Shown piece by piece: positions 1-5,596 of a stretch of DNA of 11,502 nucleotides. The stretch's first letter is position 1. Every line of letters begins with the position of its first letter. Origin of the DNA: Micrococcaceae bacterium (GTDB lineage Bacteria > Actinomycetota > Actinomycetes > Actinomycetales > Micrococcaceae); assembly GCA_003486025.1 (NCBI GenBank), contig DNHA01000341.1, positions 506 through 12,007 on the forward strand. Reading direction: 5' to 3'. Made by a program: the position numbers and the translations under genes. The notes below the pieces were generated by a model. It did no database searches and was not told the origin of the DNA. It was given only the letters and a program-made list of their open reading frames with translations.

Positions 1-114
1 GCGGTATCCGGTCGAGCCAGGATCTGCGGCTGTGAGCAACTGGACATGCCTAGCCGCGCAAATCCTCAGTCTGTTTGCGACCCAGCGACGGATGAGGCAC
101 CATGGGGGCCAAGC

Positions 115-143
115 GTGCATTCTATACCCCAAGGGGGTATTAT
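115..143 (+). promoter_or_regulatory. CsoR operator overlapping the csoR -10 region
   Basis: Positions 124-140 read ATACCCCAAGGGGGTAT, a 7-3-7 inverted repeat of the ATACCCC/GGGGTAT type. This is the established CsoR copper-operator pattern. A -10-like TATTAT (138-143) overlaps its right arm and lies 7 nt before the A of the ATG at 150, which suggests a leaderless transcript. The -35 region around 115-120 (GTGCAT) is poor. The inferred logic is that apo-CsoR bound here covers the -10 and that Cu(I) releases it. Operator identity is strong; the exact promoter hexamers are tentative. Confidence 0.75.
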
Positions 144-149
144 TGGTTC

Positions 150-479
150 ATGGACTCTCAAACAAAGCTTGCGGAACCAGTGGCGCCTCACGGCTACACT
201 CCGGAAAAAGATGCCTTGCGCAAACGCCTCAACCGGATCGAGGGGCAGGTTCGCGGGGTTGCCCGCATGGTGGATGAAGACAAATACTGCATCGACATCC
301 TCACCCAGATCTCGGCAATCAATGCCGCCCTGCACAAGGTCAGCCTGCAACTGGTCGAAGACCACATCGGACACTGCGTAGTGGGCGCCGCCGAAGAGTC
401 GTTGAACACCGGGGATCCCAGCATTGTGCAAGATAAGATCTCCGAAGCTACGGCTGCAATTTCCCGGCTTCTGCGCTAG
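150..479 (+). CDS. csoR: Copper-sensing transcriptional repressor, CsoR family
   Basis: This encodes a 109-residue all-helical repressor of the CsoR/RcnR/FrmR family. In the cytoplasm, tetramers bind operator DNA and let go when Cu(I) binds. The helix-1 block RLNRIEGQVRGVARMV (26-41) is typical. The Cu(I) ligands of CsoR can be placed: Cys47 in KYCIDIL, and His72 and Cys76 in DHIGHC. This Cys-His-Cys set points to copper rather than to formaldehyde (FrmR) or nickel (RcnR). The start at 150 is preferred over an in-frame ATG at 102, because the latter would put the operator inside the gene and add 16 residues that do not look like the family. No clear Shine-Dalgarno precedes 150, in keeping with leaderless translation. 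The gene is followed 44 nt later by a CopZ-like gene, so the two probably form one autoregulated operon. No copper ATPase lies downstream. Confidence 0.9.
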   Translation: MDSQTKLAEPVAPHGYTPEKDALRKRLNRIEGQVRGVARMVDEDKYCIDILTQISAINAALHKVSLQLVEDHIGHCVVGAAEESLNTGDPSIVQDKISEATAAISRLLR

Positions 480-523
480 CCGACAGAGCCTTTAATCTCC
501 TACATAAGAATAGAGAGCAAAAC

Positions 524-841
524 ATGAGCCACGCTTGCAATTGCGGTTGTTCGGATAATGCAAACTCTTCAAGCCAAGGCTTGCAGATTATCCCCCGCCC
601 GGACAGCACGCCGGCCACCGCCCAAACTGAACTGAAAATCTCGGGAATGACCTGCGGACACTGCGTCTCATCGGTATCCGGGGAATTGAAAGAAATCGCA
701 AACGTGCAAGATGTTGAGATCATCCTGGATGCAAAGGGCATCTCCACTGCACTGCTGAGCACCTCGGGCACCATCGAGCACGAAACGCTTCGAGCAGCAG
801 TTGAAGAAGCTGGCTACACGCTCGAATCGGTCAGCAACTAG
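524..841 (+). CDS. CopZ-like copper chaperone (HMA domain protein)
   Basis: This is a 105-residue soluble protein with one heavy-metal-associated domain (about residues 35-103). The Cu(I)-binding motif GMTCGHC supplies Cys44 and Cys47. Known CopZ proteins carry Cu(I) in the cytosol and hand it to CopA-type P1B ATPases or to CsoR. This one is longer than a typical ~68-residue CopZ because of a 34-residue N-terminal arm. The arm starts SHACNCGCSDN, with Cys5, Cys7 and Cys9 plus His3, and could be a second metal site. The likely SD is the purine stretch AGAGAG at 512-517, seven bases before ATG. Its position behind csoR and the CsoR operator implies copper induction. The usual partner ATPase is not in the window, so it is either upstream of base 1 or elsewhere. 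Annotation as a copZ-type chaperone is secure; use of the extra Cys cluster is inference. Confidence 0.88.
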   Translation: MSHACNCGCSDNANSSSQGLQIIPRPDSTPATAQTELKISGMTCGHCVSSVSGELKEIANVQDVEIILDAKGISTALLSTSGTIEHETLRAAVEEAGYTLESVSN

Positions 842-982
842 CTCTATGCCAAGGCTAGCGGCCGCTGCGATGCAAACTTGTCGCAGCCTGGTCCATGAGG
901 GACTATTAAAAAGACCGCAAGTTGCAGATCAGCGACTTCTGCTGGCCTCGCGGTCGGCACTTCCACGAAAGCAGGACAGCAG

Positions 983-1240
983 ATGAACGAGCAACGCGTA
1001 TTCAAGGCAGTCGTAGGCAAGCAGGCCGGGTGGTGGAACATCTGGGTTCCCGAATTGGACCATGTTACGTCCACACGAAAGTCCCGCAAGATTGCAGGGT
1101 ATACCCGAAGCCTGATCGCAGCGGTTCTCGGTATCCCCGAGTCTTCTTTCCGCGTGGAACGCGAATCGGTTTCCGCCGAAGAATTTGAACGCCGCTATAC
1201 ACAGGCAGTGCTAGCTGGCGATAAGCAAGAAAAGAAGTAG
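983..1240 (+). CDS. Orphan HicB-like (antitoxin-fold) protein
   Basis: The protein has 85 residues. Its N-terminal half (AGWWNIWVPELDHVTSTRKS..., residues 15-34) followed by a helix and LGIPESSFRVE (49-59) resembles the partial RNase-H fold of HicB antitoxins. In that family the pattern is a beta-hairpin, 'xWWxxxVPEL', a helix, then '(L)(G/E)xPExSF'. There is no recognisable C-terminal DNA-binding domain (no HTH or ribbon-helix-helix): residues 60-85 are a charged tail ending in KQEKK. An AGGA motif 8-9 nt upstream of ATG supports the start. HicA, the small double-stranded-RNA-binding toxin, should lie just upstream or downstream. The 141 nt before it and the 117 nt after it hold no such ORF, so this is a solitary HicB-type protein, as is common in actinobacteria. 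Its function is unknown; calling it an antitoxin would over-read it. Confidence 0.65.
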   Translation: MNEQRVFKAVVGKQAGWWNIWVPELDHVTSTRKSRKIAGYTRSLIAAVLGIPESSFRVERESVSAEEFERRYTQAVLAGDKQEKK

Positions 1241-1357
1241 CTGGGGCCTCTAAGCACTTAGCGAGAATGCCTAGCCAATGAGCACCTGACGCACAGTCGC
1301 TAAACAGTCGCGCTGATTAGAGTAGTAATTACCTTCCTCAAAGGTGCGAGTGATGTT

Positions 1358-1396
1358 CCAATGCCCGGTTCACAATGAACCGGGCATTGGGTTTTA
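1358..1396 (+). terminator. Strong intrinsic terminator
   Basis: CCAATGCCCGGTTCA (1358-1372) and TGAACCGGGCATTGG (1376-1390) form a perfect 15-bp stem with a CAA loop, followed by GTTTTAATT. The T-run is only on the plus strand. It lies 117 nt after the HicB-like stop codon, farther than usual, so it may end that transcript or a short RNA of its own. Confidence 0.9.
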
Positions 1397-1790
1397 ATTA
1401 CCAAATTTTTCGGATTTATCTGGATATTCCATGAATACGCTTCATACTTCTCAGTAACGTTCACGTCAGATTTCCAGGCGTAGAGACTGCCGCAAAGCGC
1501 ACGTCCGGCGAAGCTCACGAAGGCCTTAACCCGAATTCTGAATAATACGAAACGTTACAGGCCGGCGAAAAATCCAATCAATCTCCCAGCTCTGCATTTT
1601 TAAACCTAGCTGTCAGTGCTACTTTCAAGCGGCCAAAGTGTTCTTTAAATCCTTAATTGTCATGCCAACTAGTGCTTTATAAAGCAACAGCGAATCCTGG
1701 ATAAGTTTTCTGCAAGATCCTCCGCTCCAGTGCAATGGCAAAATTATCCGGATCAACTGCCGCAAACCTTAAGCAACAAATCCCTTCGGT
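1397..1790. other. AT-rich intergenic stretch with no gene seen
   Basis: I find no plausible protein, tRNA or structured-RNA gene on either strand; the open frames are short, cross the terminator hairpin and lack SD sequences. Minor structure: an inverted pair GTAACGTT (1454-1461) and AACGTTAC (1551-1558), and a 12-bp palindrome GCTTTATAAAGC (1673-1684). These could be regulator sites or chance. The stretch is clearly more AT-rich than the genes around it. Confidence 0.6.
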
Positions 1791-1820
1791 TTGCTTCACA
1801 AACTAAAACATGGGCATACT
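1791..1820 (+). promoter_or_regulatory. Candidate promoter of the riboswitch-cycA transcript
   Basis: A TTGCTT (1791-1796), an 18-bp spacer and CATACT (1815-1820) form a plausible -35/-10 pair with a start near 1827, just before the riboswitch. The hexamers are only fair matches to the housekeeping consensus, so this is tentative. Confidence 0.35.
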
Positions 1821-1835
1821 GTGACTGCTATCACA
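1820..1835 (+). promoter_or_regulatory. CRP/GlxR-type binding site
   Basis: The sequence TGTGA-CTGCTA-TCACA is a perfect match to the TGTGA-N6-TCACA consensus of CRP-family regulators, including actinobacterial GlxR. The centre is GC rather than the TA preferred by GlxR. It sits between the candidate -10 (1815-1820) and the first riboswitch aptamer (from 1854). If that promoter is right, binding at the transcription start would repress; if transcription starts farther downstream, the site could activate. Confidence 0.6.
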
Positions 1836-1853
1836 AGTTAATTGCCGTTGATG

Positions 1854-2049
1854 CGTGGCGGGAGAGATCCGCCCCAGCCAAGGGCGGGCGCCGTAGGAGC
1901 AATTCCTCCCCAGGAAACTCTCAGGCCCCCGTACCGCCACGATGAGGCAAATCTGGAAAGCAGTATGGATTTGTCCATGCTCACCGACGGAGCAAACCTT
2001 GAACCCAATGACGGGTCAAGGTGAAAACTCTCAGGTCTTCAAACAGATT
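1854..2049 (+). promoter_or_regulatory. Tandem glycine riboswitch (two aptamers)
   Basis: This is a cooperative two-aptamer glycine-sensing RNA in the cycA leader. Aptamer 1 spans 1854-1941: P1 is CGTGGCGG (1854-1861) with CCGCCACG (1934-1941), the GGGAGAG box is at 1860-1866, CCGTAGGAGC at 1891-1900 and ACTCTCAGG at 1917-1925. A short linker (GATGAGGCA) follows. Aptamer 2 spans 1950-2049: P1 is AATCTG (1950-1955) with CAGATT (2044-2049), CTGGAAAGC follows at 1953-1961, CACCGACGGAGC is at 1981-1992 and the second ACTCTCAGG at 2027-2035. These conserved boxes, their order and the doubled architecture match the glycine riboswitch class. The SD-like GGGGAGG (2050-2056) directly abuts P1 of aptamer 2, so ligand-dependent closing of P1 could control access to it. 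The downstream gene is a glycine permease, a known but less common target than the gcv operon. Confidence 0.93.
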
Positions 2050-2105
2050 GGGGAGGAACAAAGAACAGTGCCGCATTGTCTGCACCCGATTCGAAAGTTC
2101 TCCCC
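2050..2105 (+). promoter_or_regulatory. Probable riboswitch expression platform (RBS-sequestering hairpin)
   Basis: GGGGAGGAAC (2050-2059), a strong SD-like sequence, can pair with GTTCTCCCC (2097-2105): GGGGAG with CTCCCC and AAC with GTT, leaving one bulged G. The left arm directly follows P1 of aptamer 2. This layout fits a translation-level switch, and there is no hairpin plus U-run here to suggest an intrinsic terminator. The pairing is seen by eye only; no folding energy was computed. Confidence 0.45.
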
Positions 2106-2303
2106 ATGGTCAACCTCCTTCGCGCCCTGCCGGGGTCACAGCTCACCGAGCTGAGCCCTGTGCATGCTGGCGCGCAGAATCTGGTCCTGGAGAACGGGCA
2201 TTCGGTTGCAAACGTAGATCTGCCGCAACGTGGGTTATCCCTCGGGAATAGCCCATGGCACCTCTTCGACGCACCTCACCACTCCTGGAAGGCAGCAGAA
2301 TGA
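2076..2303 (+). CDS. Putative small ORF between riboswitch and cycA, unidentified
   Basis: This is a possible 75-residue ORF starting TTG (or at the internal ATG at 2106), reading MSAPDSKVLPMVNLLRAL... at its N-terminus. Its TGA overlaps the cycA ATG as ATGA (2300-2303), the usual sign of translational coupling. About two thirds of its codons end in G or C, similar to genuine genes here. The strong SD-like GGGGAGG at 2050-2056 lies 19 nt before the TTG, which is long, and it better fits a GTG at 2068 that opens a different 28-codon frame ending at 2154. I recognise no domain, membrane segment or signal peptide. It may be a real leader-encoded protein, a decayed gene, or simply open 5' UTR. 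It occupies an otherwise unusually long 250-nt gap between the riboswitch and the permease. Confidence 0.3.
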   Translation: MSAPDSKVLPMVNLLRALPGSQLTELSPVHAGAQNLVLENGHSVANVDLPQRGLSLGNSPWHLFDAPHHSWKAAE

Positions 2304-3787
2304 GCACCACCAGCTCTTCGCCCAAGCTCGAACGCGGGCTCTCAAACCGTCATATTCAGCTCATTGCAATTGGCGGTGCCATTGGTACCGGTCTATTCAT
2401 GGGCTCCGGCAAGACCATCTCGGTCGCAGGTCCATCGGTCATCTTCGTTTACATGATCATCGGCTTCATGCTGTTCTTCGTCATGCGTGCCATGGGAGAA
2501 CTACTGCTGTCGAACCTGAACTACAAGACCTTCGCCGACTTCGCCGGTGACCTGCTAGGGCCTTGGGCTGCATTCTTTACCGGCTGGACCTACTGGTTCT
2601 GCTGGGTGGTTACGGGCATTGCCGATGTGGTGGCCATTGCCCATTACGTTGCCTACTGGTGGGGCAACCTTCCGCTATGGATTCCGGCGCTGGCTTGCAT
2701 CGCACTGCTGCTGGTGCTGAACCTGGCAACCGTGAAGGCCTTTGGTGAAACCGAGTTCTGGTTCTCCATGATCAAGATCGTCGCCATTGGCGCGCTGATC
2801 GTGGTGGGTCTGGTTATGATCATCACCAAGTTCCAGGCCAACGGCGCTACCGCTTCCTTTGCCAACCTCTGGGCCGACGGCGGCATGTTCCCCACCGGCT
2901 TCATGGGCTTCGTAGCTGGTTTCCAGATTGCAGTATTCGCATTTGTGGGAATTGAGCTCGTAGGTACCACCGCGGCAGAAACCAAGGATCCAGAAAAGAC
3001 CCTTCCTAAAGCGATCAACTCGATTCCGATTCGAATCCTGTTCTTCTACGTAGGTGCTTTGATCATCCTCATGGCCGTTCAGCCATGGCGTCTGTTCTCA
3101 GCAGGGGAATCACCATTCGTCGGCATGTTCGCGCTCGCCGGGCTGGCTGGCGCGGCAGGCGTGATCAACTTTGTGGTGCTGACCTCGGCAACTTCCAGTG
3201 CTAACTCGGGGATCTACTCGACTTCCCGGATGCTGCGTGGCCTGTCCATGGAGGGCGACGCACCGAAGGCCTTCGAAAAGCTTTCTGGCCGCAGCGTCCC
3301 GCGCAATGCGCTGATGTTCTCCTGCATGTTCCTCCTCGCCGGCGTGGTTCTGCTCTACAGCGGCGACTCGGTGATGGCGGCCTTCACGCTGGTGACTACG
3401 GTCTCCGCACTATGCTTCATGTTCGTCTGGTCGATTATCTTGATCAGCTACCTGGTGTACCGCAAGCGCCGTCCGCACCTGCACGCAGCAAGCAAGTTCA
3501 AGATGCCAGGCGGGACGTTCATGCCTTACGTGGTACTTGCATTCTTCGGCTTCATCTTGTGGGCATTGACTACCCAGACAGATACCCTGCAAGCGCTGCT
3601 GATTACTCCTCTGTGGTTTGTGGGTCTAGCGATCGGCTACGGCGTAATCCGCCGCAGCCCACGGCATGCACAGCTTCGTGCGGTGCATGTGACAAAGGTT
3701 GTTGCAGAGCGCGAAGAGGCCGGTGCCTTCCGCATCCATGGTCCCCGTGCCAAAGACACCATAGATTCTGAAACCCACTCGGTGTAA
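2300..3787 (+). CDS. cycA: D-serine/D-alanine/glycine:proton symporter CycA
   Basis: This is a 495-residue inner-membrane permease of the amino-acid transporter family within the APC superfamily, importing glycine, D-alanine and D-serine (and, in relatives, D-cycloserine) with protons. It is strikingly close to E. coli CycA along its length: NRHIQLIAIGGAIGTGLF (16-33, the TM1 substrate motif), MGSGKTISVAGPS next, then FMLFFVMRAMGELLLSNL, FTGWTYWFCWVVTG, the AFVGIELVGTTAAETKDPEK block and SYLVYRKRRPHLH near the C-terminus. Twelve TM segments are expected. The start at 2300 is preferred over an in-frame ATG at 2255, because GGAAGG (2287-2292) lies 7 nt upstream and the protein then begins like its relatives. 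The C-terminus carries about 35 hydrophilic residues beyond the last TM. A tandem glycine riboswitch and a CRP-type site lie upstream, and a terminator follows 13 nt after the stop. Glycine-responsive control therefore matches the substrate. Confidence 0.93.
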   Translation: MSTTSSSPKLERGLSNRHIQLIAIGGAIGTGLFMGSGKTISVAGPSVIFVYMIIGFMLFFVMRAMGELLLSNLNYKTFADFAGDLLGPWAAFFTGWTYWFCWVVTGIADVVAIAHYVAYWWGNLPLWIPALACIALLLVLNLATVKAFGETEFWFSMIKIVAIGALIVVGLVMIITKFQANGATASFANLWADGGMFPTGFMGFVAGFQIAVFAFVGIELVGTTAAETKDPEKTLPKAINSIPIRILFFYVGALIILMAVQPWRLFSAGESPFVGMFALAGLAGAAGVINFVVLTSATSSANSGIYSTSRMLRGLSMEGDAPKAFEKLSGRSVPRNALMFSCMFLLAGVVLLYSGDSVMAAFTLVTTVSALCFMFVWSIILISYLVYRKRRPHLHAASKFKMPGGTFMPYVVLAFFGFILWALTTQTDTLQALLITPLWFVGLAIGYGVIRRSPRHAQLRAVHVTKVVAEREEAGAFRIHGPRAKDTIDSETHSV

Positions 3788-3800
3788 TTAGCTGAGTTTG

Positions 3801-3832
3801 GCACCGCATCCCCTTGGGGGTGCGGTGCTTTT
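3801..3832 (+). terminator. cycA intrinsic terminator
   Basis: GCACCGCATCCCC (3801-3813) pairs with GGGGGTGCGGTGC (3816-3828), with one G-U pair and an opened inner pair for the loop, and TTTT follows. It lies in the convergent space between cycA and the FUSC gene. On the minus strand the hairpin is followed by CAAACT, so it serves mainly the plus strand. Confidence 0.88.
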
Positions 3833-3870
3833 CCGTATCCACCCAGCTGCCATGGACCGGGCAAGCGCTG

Positions 3871-4902
3871 CTAATTGAGCGCTGCGCGGCGATTGGCCAG
3901 CAAGCCGATGACGATACTTTGCAAGGCGCCAAGTGCGGCACCTAGAACCGTCATGGACAACCTGTCGGCCAACAAGCTGGACACCGGTTCGGCGCTGCCC
4001 AGATGCACCATCAGCAAGGCGGTCACGGTCATGAAGATCATGCCCACCGCGTAGTGCCGCAAGATCACCATTTCTATGCAGAACTGGCTGGCGACTGCCA
4101 CCAGCAATATCAGCCAGATCGGTGGATCAAACATCACGATGATTCCGGTGAGCAACACCCCCACGCAGGTACCTACGCACCGTTGTAGAGCACGGGAAAC
4201 CCGTGCATAGGTGTTCATTCCGATCACCGCGGCGATAGCACCCAGACTCGCCCAGTACCAGTGATTACCGCCAAAGGCATAGGCCACGGCTCCGGCGATG
4301 AATACGGCCAGCGCCATCTGCGTGGATTCTGTATAGGCTCGCGGGTTTGGTTTCCAGAAAAAGCCCTTGGCTAAGGTGTGCAGCAGGTTGGCTCGACGCA
4401 GTGAAAGCCCGAGCATGAACAGCACGCTGAAAATTACCGTGCCCACACCAGCCACAAGCACGCCAACAAAATTATCGGCAGTCGCCGGAACGCTGATGCA
4501 GGCGCCGCCGGCAAAAACCGCAAAGACCGGTCCCGGTGGCATCCAGCGGACGGCGCAGGAAACGAAGTTCGCGCCGAAAGCGATAGCCGCCAACACCAGT
4601 ATGCGCACCATGAATGGTGACTCGATCATGGAGAAGAAGGTACCCAGCGCCATGGCGGTTATCTGCACCAGGCCACTGCTCAGCTGCTGCCAAAAACGGA
4701 CCGCGTAGGTATCGTAGCGGCCAAAGACCGAGCAGAATGCGCCAAACGCTGCGTACATGGCCCAGTCCAGCCGGCCGGTAACGGCCAGCAGGGTCAGTGG
4801 CACTGCCACGCAGAAGGAGGCCTTTGCGGCTGGGATCAATGAGGGCATCGCCGGGCCCACGGTAATGCTGTGCTCCCACACTGCTCTCAGATGCTGCCTC
4901 AC
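3871..4902 (-). CDS. FUSC-family membrane protein (fusaric-acid-resistance/aromatic-acid exporter-like)
   Basis: This 343-residue integral membrane protein has about ten to twelve hydrophobic segments. The first is near residues 24-42. The C-terminal half carries a FUSC_2-like block: GGNHWYWASLGAIAAVIGMN, then ARVSRALQRCVGTCVGVLL, in which an Arg-containing amphipathic loop precedes a Gly-rich helix. Family members are efflux components for fusaric acid and other aromatic acids, but the substrate here cannot be read from sequence. In Gram-positives a single short polypeptide such as this, without the membrane-fusion partner of AaeAB, is usual. The start is a GTG that overlaps the stop of the upstream MarR gene as GTGA, so the two are very probably translated from one message by coupling. 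No clear terminator follows on this strand. Confidence 0.82.
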   Translation of the reverse strand: MRQHLRAVWEHSITVGPAMPSLIPAAKASFCVAVPLTLLAVTGRLDWAMYAAFGAFCSVFGRYDTYAVRFWQQLSSGLVQITAMALGTFFSMIESPFMVRILVLAAIAFGANFVSCAVRWMPPGPVFAVFAGGACISVPATADNFVGVLVAGVGTVIFSVLFMLGLSLRRANLLHTLAKGFFWKPNPRAYTESTQMALAVFIAGAVAYAFGGNHWYWASLGAIAAVIGMNTYARVSRALQRCVGTCVGVLLTGIIVMFDPPIWLILLVAVASQFCIEMVILRHYAVGMIFMTVTALLMVHLGSAEPVSSLLADRLSMTVLGAALGALQSIVIGLLANRRAALN

Positions 4903-5351
4903 TGAGCAGACTCATCGTCTTGAGCTACGACTAGCTGCAGGAGTTCACGCAGTTGCTCGCGCTGTGCGGCATCCAGGACTCCGAAGAGTTCCATCTCGCT
5001 GTCCCGCGCGGCACCCATGGCCTTGGCCGTGAACTTCTGGCCGGCTTCGGTCAAGGTGATGATGTTACGCCGCCGGTCACCGGGATCGACACTGCGCTCC
5101 ACAATCCCATGCTGCGCCAGTTCATCCAGGTAGGCCACCAAATGGCCGCGGTTCAGATCGGTGCGCAGCGAGAGTTCGTTCTGTGACATCGGCGCGAACT
5201 CTTCCAAGGCGCACACGATCATGAAGTGATTGCGGGTCAACGCTTCTGATTCCATCATCTCGGTGAGTTTGACCGTACCCAAGCGTCCTACGCGTGAGGC
5301 GAGGTAGCTCAGTGAGCCCCATTGAAATTTCGGAATCTGTTGCTCGTTCAT
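4899..5351 (-). CDS. MarR-family transcriptional regulator
   Basis: This is a 150-residue winged-helix repressor. The core is MSQNELSLRTDLNRGHLVAYLDELAQHGIVERSVDPGDRRRNIITLTEAG (residues 55-104, quoted here only as its landmarks): the helix-turn-helix is at about 57-82, and the wing carries DPGDRRR (89-95), the MarR hallmark, followed by ITLTEAG (98-104). Flanking helices form the dimer interface. MarR proteins bind inverted repeats as dimers and usually release DNA on binding phenolic or other small ligands. The gene shares a GTGA overlap with the downstream FUSC exporter gene, so it most likely controls that exporter and itself. A 5-3-5 inverted repeat lies 16 nt before its ATG. The SD is weak (TGATGGG just before ATG). 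Confidence 0.92.
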   Translation of the reverse strand: MNEQQIPKFQWGSLSYLASRVGRLGTVKLTEMMESEALTRNHFMIVCALEEFAPMSQNELSLRTDLNRGHLVAYLDELAQHGIVERSVDPGDRRRNIITLTEAGQKFTAKAMGAARDSEMELFGVLDAAQREQLRELLQLVVAQDDESAQ

Positions 5352-5366
5352 CCCATCAAGATATCA

Positions 5367-5379
5367 TTTCACATTGAAA
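5367..5379 (-). promoter_or_regulatory. Candidate MarR operator
   Basis: TTTCA-CAT-TGAAA is a perfect 5-3-5 inverted repeat 16-28 nt upstream of the MarR start codon, in the position expected for autorepression. A -10-like TGATAT (minus strand, 5366-5361) lies beside it. The assignment to this MarR is inferred from position alone. Confidence 0.5.
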
Positions 5380-5596
5380 CGATTTCTCTAAGAGTGCATT
5401 TACTGACCAAAATCACAAAGAGAAAGCGGAATCCCCGTCCTATTCACCCTCTTCCCGCGCTCGCACTTGGGGGCCGGATTGTCCCCAGCACCGCTTGTCT
5501 GAAACAGAGCAGCCGCGATTGCCCTCACGCGTCGGAACGGGTTCCTCGCCGTGAATACTACGCTGGCAAAAAGCGGCAACTACTTGAGCGTTGGCC
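5380..5596. other. Intergenic region without a recognised gene
   Basis: About 217 nt separate the MarR promoter region from the 3' end of the EamA gene. Open frames here have no SD and no recognisable product. A small GGAACGGGTTCC palindrome-like element is at 5534-5545; it lacks a T-run on either side and I do not call it a terminator. Confidence 0.5.

Noticed and set aside
1..101. Possible tail of an upstream gene
   Set aside because: No frame here shows a recognisable C-terminus; the sequence is too short to decide.
102..149. Upstream ATG for csoR
   Set aside because: It would place the CsoR operator inside the coding sequence and add 16 residues unlike the family; the start at 150 fits better.
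865..886. CTGCGA/TCGCAG hairpin after the copper chaperone gene
   Set aside because: The stem is only 6 bp with a 10-nt loop and no T-run follows, so it is not a convincing terminator.
1300..1518. A 72-codon minus-strand open frame in the gap after the HicB-like gene
   Set aside because: It reads straight through the perfect terminator hairpin, has no SD and no recognisable product.
2232..2254. Hairpin GGGTTATCCC / GGGAATAGCCC upstream of cycA
   Set aside because: It can form about ten pairs with a bulge, but it has a minimal loop and no U-run. It may add leader structure but is not supported as a terminator.
4472..4915. A 147-codon minus-strand frame
   Set aside because: It overlaps the N-terminal half of the FUSC gene in another frame and its translation is a low-complexity shadow; the GTGA-coupled FUSC frame carries the family motifs.
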